34,441 nt of DNA, from positions 1 through 34,441 of the forward strand of contig SYLG01000130.1 of assembly GCA_005808665.1 (NCBI GenBank). Direction: 5' to 3'. The position numbers and the translations under genes were made by a program. Each line of letters starts with the position of its first letter. The first letter of the stretch is position 1. This document shows positions 17,016 through 24,477 of this stretch, one piece after another. Source of the DNA: Planctomycetia bacterium. Its GTDB lineage: Bacteria; Planctomycetota; Planctomycetia; Gemmatales; Gemmataceae. The notes under the pieces are model-generated. The model saw only the letters and a list, made by a program, of their open reading frames with translations, searched no databases and had not been told where the DNA came from.

Positions 17016-19820
17016 ATGTCAGACATACTTTTGGAACTTTTCAAGGAAGAAGCCAAAATCAACCTGACCGTTTTGGAAAACGGGTTGATCGAAGGGGAGC
17101 AAAACGGGCTTGAAACGAGGGACATTGAGCCGCTCATGCGTGCGGCCCATTCGCTCAAGGGGGCAGCCAGGGTGATCGGGCTTTCCCCCTTTGTCGAGGT
17201 AGCCCATGTGTGTGAAGACCTTCTTGTAGCCGCCCAGAATGGTCAAACCGAACTGGTTTCCGCCGACTACGACCTCCTTATGGAGGCCGCAGGACATTTG
17301 AAGTCCATGGCCGAACAGGCGGGAAGTACCTTTGAGGGCTGGTTTGCCGAAAACCGCATCCCCATCGACCTGATTCATGAAAACCTTTTGCGTCGAACCA
17401 AAGGTGAGCCCACGAAAGTTGCCCCAAAAGAACCAAAAACAAAAGAAGAAATATCGCCTCCAGCAAGGGTAATGGATAGTAACCCCATCTCCGAAGAAGA
17501 TTCCCAGGCAAAAGCGATTGCCTTGCAACTGGAATGGCTCCAGGCAATGGACCCAGCCAACGATCCCATGGTGGACTTGATGAAAGCGGAGGTTGCCACC
17601 CATTCGCAAAACCTCCAAGCCAGGATATTAAACGCCAAACCGGATGCCAAACTAATGGCCAATCTGGAAGGGATTGCCCAGGAGGTCCGTGGGGTAGCCT
17701 TATTGGTTGGGGTAAAACCGATCGCCACCCTCGCCTTGGAATTGGCGAATGTTTTCCAGAGTTTGACCAAGCAACCCGAGAAACTTGCCGAGGGCCGCGA
17801 TTGGTTGGAACAGGCCGCCCAACTTGTTTGTGAAACCTCCGGGGCATTTGGGCCTGGCTTTTCGGAGTGGGCCAAATCCGTTGCCTCCCGGGCGGGCAGC
17901 ATACTGGGAAATATTCCCCCATTTGCTCGCCGCCAAACCGCACCCATAGCCCAGCCGGTGGCCCAAACCCAGGCAGAACCTATAACCATGCCACCCCCTT
18001 CCAAAGCGGAAAAATCGGCCAAGGAAGCCACCAAAGAAACCAAAACCCACGAAAAATTTACCGAAACGGCGGAACGCATTGTTCGGGTCAATGCCCTGGC
18101 CCTCGAACGGCTAATGGGGCTTGCGGGCGAATCCTTGCTTGAGGCAAGGTGGCTTCAGGCGTTTGCCCAAAGCCTGCTTCGGCTCAAACGGCAACAATCC
18201 ATCCTTCGGGACGAAGTGGATGATATCCTTGGTTTATTTGGGCAGGATCATGTCGATCTCGATCGTCTGCGTGAATCCCTCCAGGGTTTCAGGCAACATT
18301 TGTCCAGTTCGGGAGATACCCTTGCCGAACGGATGGGGGCCTTTGAAGAACATGCCAGGCAATCGGATGACCTCAACAGCCGGTTGTATCGTGAGGTGAT
18401 TTTGAGCCGCATGACCCCGTTTCGAAATGGGGTCCAGGCATTCCCCAAAATGGTTCGCGATATGAGCAAACAATTGGGAAAGCAGGCCAAGATCGAAATT
18501 CGGGGGCTTGATACCGAAGTGGACCGTGACATTTTGGACAAACTGGATGCGCCCTTGACGCATATGATCCGGAATTCGCTCGATCATGGTTTGGAATCTC
18601 CCGAGGAACGCGAAAATTTGGGTAAAAACCCCATTGGAAACCTCATCCTTGAAGCCAAGCACACCGCAGGGATGTTGGTAATTACCCTTTCTGATGATGG
18701 TCGGGGGGTGGATCCCGAAAAGATTCGCAAAAAAGTGCTTGAACGGAAACTGGCCTCGGCCGATATGGTGGGGAGGCTTTCCGAGGCGGAGCTGCTTGAG
18801 TTCCTGTTCCTGCCGGGTTTTAGCACCGCAGGCAAGGTCACCGAAATCTCGGGCAGAGGAGTTGGTCTCGATGTGGTTCACAGCACCATCACAAGCGTGG
18901 GTGGCAGCGTTCGCTTGACCAGCGTTATTGGCAAAGGAATCACCTTTCATATGCAATTGCCGCTAACGCTGTCCGTGATCCGGGCAGTATTGGCTCGCAT
19001 TAGTGGTGACCCCTATGCGTTTCCCCATCATCGCATCGATGGCCTTATGCGCGTTCCCCAATCGGAATTACGGTCCTTGCAAGATAGGCAATTTTTCGTG
19101 GTGGATGGGCGCAATGTTGGCCTGGTGATGGCGAGGCAGATCCTGCAGGTAGATGGGGAACCCATGGTTCAGGAGGAGCTGCCTGTGATCCTTTTCTCAA
19201 GCCACGGTCAGTCCTACGCCCTTTTGGTGGACGAATTTGTGGGCGAGCAGGACCTTGCCGTTCGGCCCATCGACGCACGGCTGGGAAAGGTGCCCTATGT
19301 CCATGCCTCGGCGATCCTCGATGATGGGTCCCCTGTCCTCATCCTCGATGTGGATGATCTCAGGCGCGGAATTGACAGAATGCTTGATGAGGGAAGGCTA
19401 AGGCGAACAGACGCCAATACCTCCAAATCGCTTCGTAAAAAGCGCAAAAAAGTCCTCGTCACGGATGATTCGATCACTGTCCGGGAGGTCCAAAGGCAGC
19501 TCTTGGCGGGCAAGGGGTACGATGTTCAAACGGCGGTGGATGGCATGGATGGATTGAATGTGGCCAAGGAGGAATCTTTTGACCTCATTATTACCGACAT
19601 TGACATGCCCCGAATGAACGGTATCGAGTTGGTCACAAAAATCCGTGCCGATGCTTCTTTGAGGGAAACCCCCGTGGTCGTAGTTAGCTATAAAGACAGG
19701 GAGGAAGATCGCCTTCGCGGTTTGGAAGCAGGGGCAAACTACTATCTGACCAAAAGTAGTTTCCAGGACGATACCCTGCTCCAGGTGGTTCACGAGTTGA
19801 TTGGAGAACCCTATTCGTGA
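17016..19820 (+). CDS. cheA: Hybrid CheA histidine kinase with receiver domain (WspE-like), second HPt degenerate
   Basis: The 934-residue kinase has HPt at 1-120 with the phosphorylatable His45 in AAHSLKGAARVIGL; a second HPt-like helical region at about 165-290; a Pro/Ala/Lys linker; a dimerisation domain (350-470); the ATPase domain (N box with HMIRNSLDHG 516-525, SDDGRGV 559-565, GFSTAG 601-606, GRGVGLDVV 613-621); a CheW-like domain (650-790); and a C-terminal receiver (811-930) with DD at 817-818, acceptor Asp861 and Lys913. In the second HPt-like segment the His is replaced: A-Q222-E-V-R-G aligns with A-H45-S-L-K-G. ATG 17016 is preferred because GGGGA lies ten bases upstream; 17007 is too close to it. 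The stop overlaps the GTG of cheB. The receiver may act as phosphate sink or as an internal regulator, as proposed for WspE. Confidence 0.93.
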   Translation: MSDILLELFKEEAKINLTVLENGLIEGEQNGLETRDIEPLMRAAHSLKGAARVIGLSPFVEVAHVCEDLLVAAQNGQTELVSADYDLLMEAAGHLKSMAEQAGSTFEGWFAENRIPIDLIHENLLRRTKGEPTKVAPKEPKTKEEISPPARVMDSNPISEEDSQAKAIALQLEWLQAMDPANDPMVDLMKAEVATHSQNLQARILNAKPDAKLMANLEGIAQEVRGVALLVGVKPIATLALELANVFQSLTKQPEKLAEGRDWLEQAAQLVCETSGAFGPGFSEWAKSVASRAGSILGNIPPFARRQTAPIAQPVAQTQAEPITMPPPSKAEKSAKEATKETKTHEKFTETAERIVRVNALALERLMGLAGESLLEARWLQAFAQSLLRLKRQQSILRDEVDDILGLFGQDHVDLDRLRESLQGFRQHLSSSGDTLAERMGAFEEHARQSDDLNSRLYREVILSRMTPFRNGVQAFPKMVRDMSKQLGKQAKIEIRGLDTEVDRDILDKLDAPLTHMIRNSLDHGLESPEERENLGKNPIGNLILEAKHTAGMLVITLSDDGRGVDPEKIRKKVLERKLASADMVGRLSEAELLEFLFLPGFSTAGKVTEISGRGVGLDVVHSTITSVGGSVRLTSVIGKGITFHMQLPLTLSVIRAVLARISGDPYAFPHHRIDGLMRVPQSELRSLQDRQFFVVDGRNVGLVMARQILQVDGEPMVQEELPVILFSSHGQSYALLVDEFVGEQDLAVRPIDARLGKVPYVHASAILDDGSPVLILDVDDLRRGIDRMLDEGRLRRTDANTSKSLRKKRKKVLVTDDSITVREVQRQLLAGKGYDVQTAVDGMDGLNVAKEESFDLIITDIDMPRMNGIELVTKIRADASLRETPVVVVSYKDREEDRLRGLEAGANYYLTKSSFQDDTLLQVVHELIGEPYS

Positions 19821-20851
19821 GAGTTGCCATTGTCAACGACCTGCGCATTGCCACCGAAGCCTTGAGGTCGGTCCTCCAGGCAGGGAGGCATCAAGTCGCT
19901 TGGACGGCGGTTGATGGAAAAGAGTCGGTGGTTAAAGCCAAAGCCGATCCACCCGAATTGATCCTCATGGACCTGGTAATGCCGATCATGGATGGTGCCG
20001 AGGCCACCCGTCAAATCCGCCTGGGTGCCAAAATTCCCATTCTGGTTGTCACTTCGTCGGTTGCTGCCAATTTCGACTTGGCAACCAAGGCCATGAGCCA
20101 TGGTGCCCTCGATGTTGTCCTTTTGCCAACCATTAAGGACGATCCGGCCAAAGACGGTTCATCCCTGCTTAATCGGCTGAAAAATATCCAAAACATCAAC
20201 ATCCAAACCGAAAAAATCTCCTCCGCCATGATGGCAAAGCTGCCCCTGCCTGGCGGGGAAACCTTGTCCCAAAACCCAATCCAACTGGTAGTGATCGGGG
20301 GTTCAACCGGGGGGCCAGCCGCCTTTGAGAAAATTGTCCTCGGGCTGGGTGCCAAAAGTGATGCCGCTTTTATTATCCTCCAGCACATTGGGGGGGAGTT
20401 TTGTGAATCCTTTGCCAAGTGGCTCAGCAGACCAGGGTGCTTACCCCTTGCCATCGCCAATCCCGGCGACAAACCCACCCCAGGCAAAATCCTCCTCGCC
20501 AACAGCAACCGCCACCTCATCATGAAACGCGATGGGTCCCTCGATTACTCCCTTGAGCCAACAAACATTCCCTTTTTACCCTCGGTGGATGTTTTCATGG
20601 AAAGTTGTGCTTTGAACTGGAAAGGCCGTGGAATCGCCGGCATCCTCACCGGGATCGGTAGGGATGGGGCCAAGGGATTGCTGGCCCTTCAACAAAAGGG
20701 GTGGATCACCTTTGCCCAGGACGAAGCAACCTCGGTCGTCCATGGCATGCCCAAGGCCGCTGCCGATTTGGGAGCAGCCAAATACATTCTGCCCATTGGC
20801 CATGTAACGGATTTCATTCAAAGGCAACTTTCCAAAGCGGTGACCAAATGA
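19817..20851 (+). CDS. cheB: CheB-type receptor methylesterase with receiver domain (WspF-like)
   Basis: The 344-residue protein has an N-terminal receiver (1-110) with acidic residue Asp8 and acceptor Asp52 in LILMDLVMPIMDG, and a C-terminal methylesterase domain (about 153-340). Ser163 in IGGSTGGP, His190 in ILQHIGGEF and Asp283 in GIGRDGA form the catalytic triad. The VND start and the AL-DVV ending of the receiver, without the usual KP dipeptide, resemble WspF rather than classical CheB. The GTG start at 19817 overlaps the cheA stop (GTGA), and the stop overlaps the next ATG (ATGA), so translation is coupled on both sides. Phosphorylated CheB removes methyl groups from the receptors and resets the signal. 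Confidence 0.93.
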   Translation: MRVAIVNDLRIATEALRSVLQAGRHQVAWTAVDGKESVVKAKADPPELILMDLVMPIMDGAEATRQIRLGAKIPILVVTSSVAANFDLATKAMSHGALDVVLLPTIKDDPAKDGSSLLNRLKNIQNINIQTEKISSAMMAKLPLPGGETLSQNPIQLVVIGGSTGGPAAFEKIVLGLGAKSDAAFIILQHIGGEFCESFAKWLSRPGCLPLAIANPGDKPTPGKILLANSNRHLIMKRDGSLDYSLEPTNIPFLPSVDVFMESCALNWKGRGIAGILTGIGRDGAKGLLALQQKGWITFAQDEATSVVHGMPKAAADLGAAKYILPIGHVTDFIQRQLSKAVTK

Positions 20852-22038
20852 GCCATCCAACCCCTGTTTCAAATGAATTGTCCAATGGGATCCGGGTACT
20901 CCTTGTGGACGACCAGGAAATCATTGGTAAAGCCGTGGAATTGATGCTCAAGGGAGAGGCTGGCCTTGAGTTTTTCCATGTGACCAACCCTGTCGAGGCG
21001 ATTCCGGCCGCCATCAAATTCAAGCCGACCATCATCCTCCAGGACCTGGTCATGCCCGAGGTCGATGGCCTTACCCTTGTCAAATTTTTCAGGGCCCACC
21101 CGGCCACCAGGGAAGTACCCATCGTGGTCCTTTCCTCCAAGGAGGAGCCCATCACCAAGGCAAAAGCATTCGAGGTGGGTGCCAACGACTACCTTGTCAA
21201 GCTGCCCGACCGGCTCGAATTATTGGCCCGGGTTCGCTACCACTCTTCCGGTTACCGCCACCTCCTTGAAAGAAATGAAGCTTACAAACAAATCGAAGCA
21301 TCGCGCAAAACCATGGCGCATCAGATTCAGTCCGCCCTCAAATATGTCCAATCCCTTTTGCCCCAACCCATGGACACACCTGTTCGGGCCCGGTGGAATT
21401 ATCTCCCTTGCACCTCGCTGGGAGGTGACACCTTCAACTATTACATGCTCGATGAAGACAACATGGCGATCTTTCTCCTTGATGTCACAGGCCACGGACT
21501 GGATTCGGCATTTTTGTCGGTTTCGGTGATGAATGTTCTGCGTTCAAGGGCACTGGATGCCGATTTTCTGGATCCCGCTTCGGTGACAGATGGGCTCAAC
21601 AAAGCGTTCCCCATGGAGAACTATGGGGGAAAAAGCTTTACGATCTGGTACGGGGTTTATTCGTTTTCCAAAAAGGAAATTGCCTGGTCAGGGGGCGGGC
21701 ATCCCCCCGCCCTGCTCATGTGTCCCGGTAAGGAAATCGAGCTTCTGGAATCCGATGGTCCGATCATAGGCATTATGCCTTGGGAAGATTTTGTAACCTC
21801 CAGGCGCAAGGTAACCCCGGGCAGTCGCCTCTTTGTCTATTCGGATGGCTGCCACGAAATCCACCTGGCAGATGGGCGTGAGTGGACCTTTGCGGAGTTT
21901 CTGGATGTAGTAAAGCAAAACAGGGATCTTGAAAGTGGCGAATCCCTGACCCGTTTGCTGGCAACCTGCCGGTCCCTTGCTGGAACTGATGTCCTTGATG
22001 ACGATTTTACCGCCACAATTCTGGACTTCCCCAGATAA
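20848..22038 (+). CDS. Response regulator with PP2C/SpoIIE serine phosphatase output, in the WspR position
   Basis: The 396-residue protein joins a receiver (about 14-132; Asp21-Asp22, acceptor Asp66 in ILQDLVMPEVDGL, Lys118) to a short coiled-coil linker (133-160) and a PP2C/SpoIIE-like serine/threonine phosphatase domain (about 170-394). Phosphatase motifs are LGGDTF (Asp194), LDVTGHG (Asp212), SGGGHPPA, FVYSDG (Asp332) and DDDFTATI. The receiver and linker (GANDYLVKLPDRLELLARVR and following HSSGYRHLLERNEAY) read like WspR, where a GGDEF cyclase would follow. It is the last gene of the operon, overlapping cheB by four bases. The phosphatase presumably acts on a phosphoserine protein such as an anti-sigma antagonist; none is encoded nearby. 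The in-frame ORF extends upstream, but ATG 20848 with the ATGA overlap is clearly the start. Confidence 0.93.
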   Translation: MSHPTPVSNELSNGIRVLLVDDQEIIGKAVELMLKGEAGLEFFHVTNPVEAIPAAIKFKPTIILQDLVMPEVDGLTLVKFFRAHPATREVPIVVLSSKEEPITKAKAFEVGANDYLVKLPDRLELLARVRYHSSGYRHLLERNEAYKQIEASRKTMAHQIQSALKYVQSLLPQPMDTPVRARWNYLPCTSLGGDTFNYYMLDEDNMAIFLLDVTGHGLDSAFLSVSVMNVLRSRALDADFLDPASVTDGLNKAFPMENYGGKSFTIWYGVYSFSKKEIAWSGGGHPPALLMCPGKEIELLESDGPIIGIMPWEDFVTSRRKVTPGSRLFVYSDGCHEIHLADGREWTFAEFLDVVKQNRDLESGESLTRLLATCRSLAGTDVLDDDFTATILDFPR

Positions 22039-22103
22039 ACCCCCAGGCGGTTTGACAAGGCTTGGTTGGGCAAATTTTTTCGTCCTTTTTTATCTTGGAA
22101 TTG

Positions 22104-22127
22104 GGTGTGGCCACTTCCGGCCACACC
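22104..22127 (+). terminator. Hairpin after the chemosensory operon
   Basis: GGTGTGGCC (22104-22112) and GGCCACACC (22119-22127) form a perfect 9-base stem with a six-base loop, 66 bases after the last operon stop. The T-run that follows (CATTTTT, about 22136) is ten bases away and interrupted, so it is a weak intrinsic terminator or simply a transcript-end stem. It could also influence the following gene. Confidence 0.45.
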
Positions 22128-22199
22128 ATGTAAACCATTTTTCATGAGGCTCAGGCACCCGCCGGGGCCGCTCCTTACACATCACCAGGATTTACTGCC

Positions 22200-22805
22200 A
22201 TGCCAAGCTTTGCTTGGGCCAAGCGGGTTGCCGCCGCCACTGTCGTCCTTTTTTCCTCTGCCTCCATGCAAGCAGAAGAAGGTTTTGTCCAACTTTTCAA
22301 TGGCAAGGATCTCACAGGATGGAAAACCCATCCCGATGACAAAGCCAAGTGGGAGGTCAAGGATGGCCATATCGTCGGCTCCGGTCCCGTCGGGCACCTC
22401 TATTCTGAACGCGGCGATTACACCGACTTTGTCTACAGGCTAACCGGATCCATTTCCGACAAGGGTAACTCGGGTCAATATTTCCGGTCCGTTTTCAAAC
22501 CCGGTTTCCCCCTGCCTAGCTACGAAGCCCAAATCAACAGTACCGGGTCTGACAAGGTAAAGACGGGAAGCCTGTACAACATCGTCAAGGTCTTCGATAT
22601 TCTGGTTCCACCCGACACGGAATTCACCCAGGAAGTCACCGCCATCGGCAACCACATTGTGATCAAGGTGAACGGCAAAACCACCGTGGATACCAAAATC
22701 GAAGATCCAAAGAAGCTCATTCTCAAGGGATACTTTGCCATCCAACAGCACGACCCGGGTTCCAAGGTCAAGATTCGCAAAGTCGAAGTCAAGGAACTGA
22801 AGTAG
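22200..22805 (+). CDS. Secreted DUF1080 protein (3-keto-disaccharide hydrolase-like)
   Basis: The 201-residue protein consists of a signal peptide (about 1-22, ending MQA) and a single DUF1080 domain. The opening FVQLFNGKDLTGWK is diagnostic, followed by WEVKDGHIVG, GNSGQYFRS, YEAQINS and GYFAIQQHDPGS. Some DUF1080 members hydrolyse 3-keto-glycosides, and the fold is a concanavalin-like jelly roll. Many planctomycete members are exported and uncharacterised. It stands alone between the operon-end hairpin and the IS debris; an AGGA box lies upstream of the ATG. Whether it acts enzymatically or as a carbohydrate-binding module is open. Confidence 0.9.
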   Translation: MPSFAWAKRVAAATVVLFSSASMQAEEGFVQLFNGKDLTGWKTHPDDKAKWEVKDGHIVGSGPVGHLYSERGDYTDFVYRLTGSISDKGNSGQYFRSVFKPGFPLPSYEAQINSTGSDKVKTGSLYNIVKVFDILVPPDTEFTQEVTAIGNHIVIKVNGKTTVDTKIEDPKKLILKGYFAIQQHDPGSKVKIRKVEVKELK

Positions 22806-22823
22806 TATCCAGGAGGGATTGCA

Positions 22824-22863
22824 CGAGGGTGCGGGGGCCCCAGGAGGGGGCACCGTACCCTCG
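22824..22863 (+). terminator. Possible terminator hairpin of the DUF1080 gene
   Basis: CGAGGGT (22824-22830) pairs with ACCCTCG (22857-22863), and the G/C-rich interior can pair further. It lies 19 bases after the DUF1080 stop and is followed by TTGTATTT, which is a poor T-run. The position is right for a terminator, but the evidence is modest. Confidence 0.4.
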
Positions 22864-22882
22864 TTGTATTTGGTCGTCCCGG

Positions 22883-22910
22883 AAAAACCTTCCCAACCGA
22901 ATTGGGAAGG
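22883..22910 (-). terminator. Minus-strand intrinsic terminator
   Basis: CCTTCCCAA (22888-22896) and TTGGGAAGG (22902-22910) form a perfect 9-base stem with a five-base loop. Read on the minus strand it is followed by five Ts (22887-22883), a good rho-independent signal. It lies downstream of the minus-strand transposase fragment at 23112, and so could stop transcription out of that relic before it enters the DUF1080 gene antisense. Confidence 0.55.
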
Positions 22911-23111
22911 GATTCTGGAGTTCTGCTTAGCCGTTGCCTTGGAGCAGCTCCTCCTGAGGATGAAAACAGAAGGCAGGCTAAAGCCACAATAAAAAGAGGC
23001 GATCTTTCCCCACCCGGGCTTCTTGCCCAATCCGGATTCCCTTAGCTTGGTGTCTGGAAAATGTGGACCGCTTTCAAGGAATGGATTATCTTTTCGTGGC
23101 TGTTGGTTCGG

Positions 23112-23531
23112 TTATTGGGGACCACTATTCTTTTGTTGGCCAACAACGATTGTCTTCTTCAGCATAATCTCAAGTTTTTCCGTACCCAAGCGGGACCGCC
23201 ACTGCGAGATCGCCATGGAATCAATGGGCGATTTGTGTTGCATGGTCTCAAAACCACAAAACCGTTGCCAGTAGGGGTTCTCCACCCATTGGGCGATAAG
23301 TTCCCCATCACTGAGCTTGAATGCGGATTTGAGATAGAGAAGGCCAAACACAACCCGGACATCGGCTTCAGGTTGTCCATTGGCATGGCAAAAGGAAGGT
23401 TCCATTTCCTTGCGGATTCCTTCCCAATCCAATTCTTGGGCTAACCGGAGTAGGGGATGATTCAGGTTGATCACCTTTTCAAGCGAAACAACAAGGTGAT
23501 CCGGGCTTGCATCCGTGGGTTTGGGAGTCAT
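23112..23531 (-). pseudogene. IS5-family transposase, N-terminal fragment
   Basis: The 139-codon frame matches the N-terminal third of an IS5-type transposase. HPLLRLAQELDW, the LYLK-AFKLSDGEL segment and WVENPYWQRFCGFE, then PIDSMAISQWRSRLG, are typical. It stops where the DDE catalytic core should begin; the last 10 or so residues (VGQQKNSGPQ) look like unrelated read-through. An inverted-repeat-like end (GGGTTTTTCAGGGACGA, about 23568-23584) lies upstream of the start codon. The fragment cannot encode an active enzyme. The missing C-terminal part is not on its downstream side; a C-terminal fragment instead lies upstream of it on the same strand. Confidence 0.85.
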
Positions 23532-23778
23532 TTATTGCCAACTTTCCGCAAATTCAAAGGACTGGAAGGGTTTTTCAGGGACGAATAATGAATTAGTCTT
23601 CAATCCCATAATTGTAAATTGCATCAATGTTTTTCTCAATGCAATCCAACTGATTGCCTAGATCGCATTGCTGAAGGATCTCCTTCCTTTCTTTTGCACC
23701 ACCCAAATCTAATCCTATCCAAACAGATGATTAGTCGCCGCTGAAAAACCGTCCAAAGAATTTTTGCTTGTGAGGGAG
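23532..23778. other. Spacer between transposase fragments with two facing-away IS ends
   Basis: No gene is present. GGGTTTTTCAGGGACGA (about 23568-23584) and the complementary-type sequence TAGTCGCCGCTGAAAAACC (23732-23750) look like the two terminal inverted repeats of the same IS family, each pointing into its adjacent transposase fragment. About 145 noticeably A/T-rich bases lie between them, containing a short ATTGCAT/ATGCAAT dyad (23618-23645). Confidence 0.55.
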
Positions 23779-24096
23779 TCATGCCGTCCTGATTTGGCCT
23801 TGGAATAGGGCCCTGAAAATCCAAATGTGTCGCTCCACGGTATGGCCTCCCCCTCTGTAGTTGAAAAACAGCAGGCAGGCCAAAGCCCGCAACAACTTGT
23901 TGAAGTTGTAACCAATGGCACTCATCAGGGCATTCACCCTGTCTCCTGATTCTCCCCTCAAAAAGGTCCTTTCCATCCGGTGATCGCTTTTGAGGTGCCC
24001 TAGGGTTGGTTCGATCGCACTGCGACTTTTAAGCACCTTCCGGAATAACCTGGTAGCCATTTTCGGATTCCGTCCCACGATAGGAACCAACCCAAG
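23779..24096 (-). pseudogene. IS5-family transposase, C-terminal fragment
   Basis: The frame encodes the C-terminal end of an IS5-type transposase: RSAIEPTLGHLKSDHRMER, containing the last catalytic Glu of the DDE triad, then GDRVNALMSAIGYNFNKLLRALA. The open frame reaches ATG 24129, but its first dozen codons (MEFANVRRYLG) align at DNA level with the dispersed repeat (24097-24292), so transposase homology starts near 24096. No N-terminal or core portion precedes it. It is a relic of a copy different from, or rearranged relative to, the one at 23112. Confidence 0.8.
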
Positions 24097-24292
24097 TCCC
24101 AAGTACCGGCGAACATTTGCAAATTCCATGGTTAAAATGGTTTAAGTTGGCGGCAATATCAAGGACCCTGGTCGGGACTACGGGCCGTTTTGAACTCGAC
24201 ATACTCCCAATTCCCGGGAAAAACACCGATCCGGGTTCCAAAAATGGCCAAAAAATCGTAAAAAACCACTCCAAATGCTTAACCTGGGCTAA
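24097..24292 (-). repeat. Dispersed intergenic element, copy 3 (truncated by IS relic)
   Basis: Read on the minus strand from 24292 it begins TTAGCCCAGGTTAAGCATTT, continues through TTTTTGGAACCCGGAT, and carries the core GTATGTCGAGTTCAAAACGG with GTAGTCCCGACCA. It then matches copy 4 up to GTACTTGGGA near 24097, where transposase sequence begins. The right-hand end is therefore missing. A separate end-like sequence, CAGTAACTTGGGCTGA (24393-24408), lies 100 bases to the other side and may be a remnant of another copy. Confidence 0.75.
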
Positions 24293-24477
24293 ATTGCAGG
24301 TGCCGGAATTTTCAGGGAGGATAAACTACCCTTGGTCCCCTGAAAAGCCACCATGAACTCCCCTTTGCCCTTGGAGGTGGATCCACTAAATCAGTAACTT
24401 GGGCTGAGATTGGTTTCGGCCAAAAGGTTACCCCTTCACCAAGTCGGTTTCCGATTTTTTCCCCTACTGGACCCGCC
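24293..24477. other. Leader of the hydroxyacid dehydrogenase gene with repeat remnant
   Basis: No gene is present. It contains CAGTAACTTGGGCTGA at 24393-24408, a match to the terminal inverted repeat of the dispersed element, without an adjoining core. No clear promoter or strong ribosome binding site was recognised; the ATG at 24478 is preceded by CTACTGGACCCGCC. Confidence 0.4.

Noticed and set aside
11215-22038. Classical flagellar chemotaxis operon
   Set aside because: There is no single-domain CheY, CheZ, CheD or flagellar gene. The CheR-TPR, Cys-rich CheW, CheA-REC and terminal REC-output protein fit a Wsp-like alternative pathway better.
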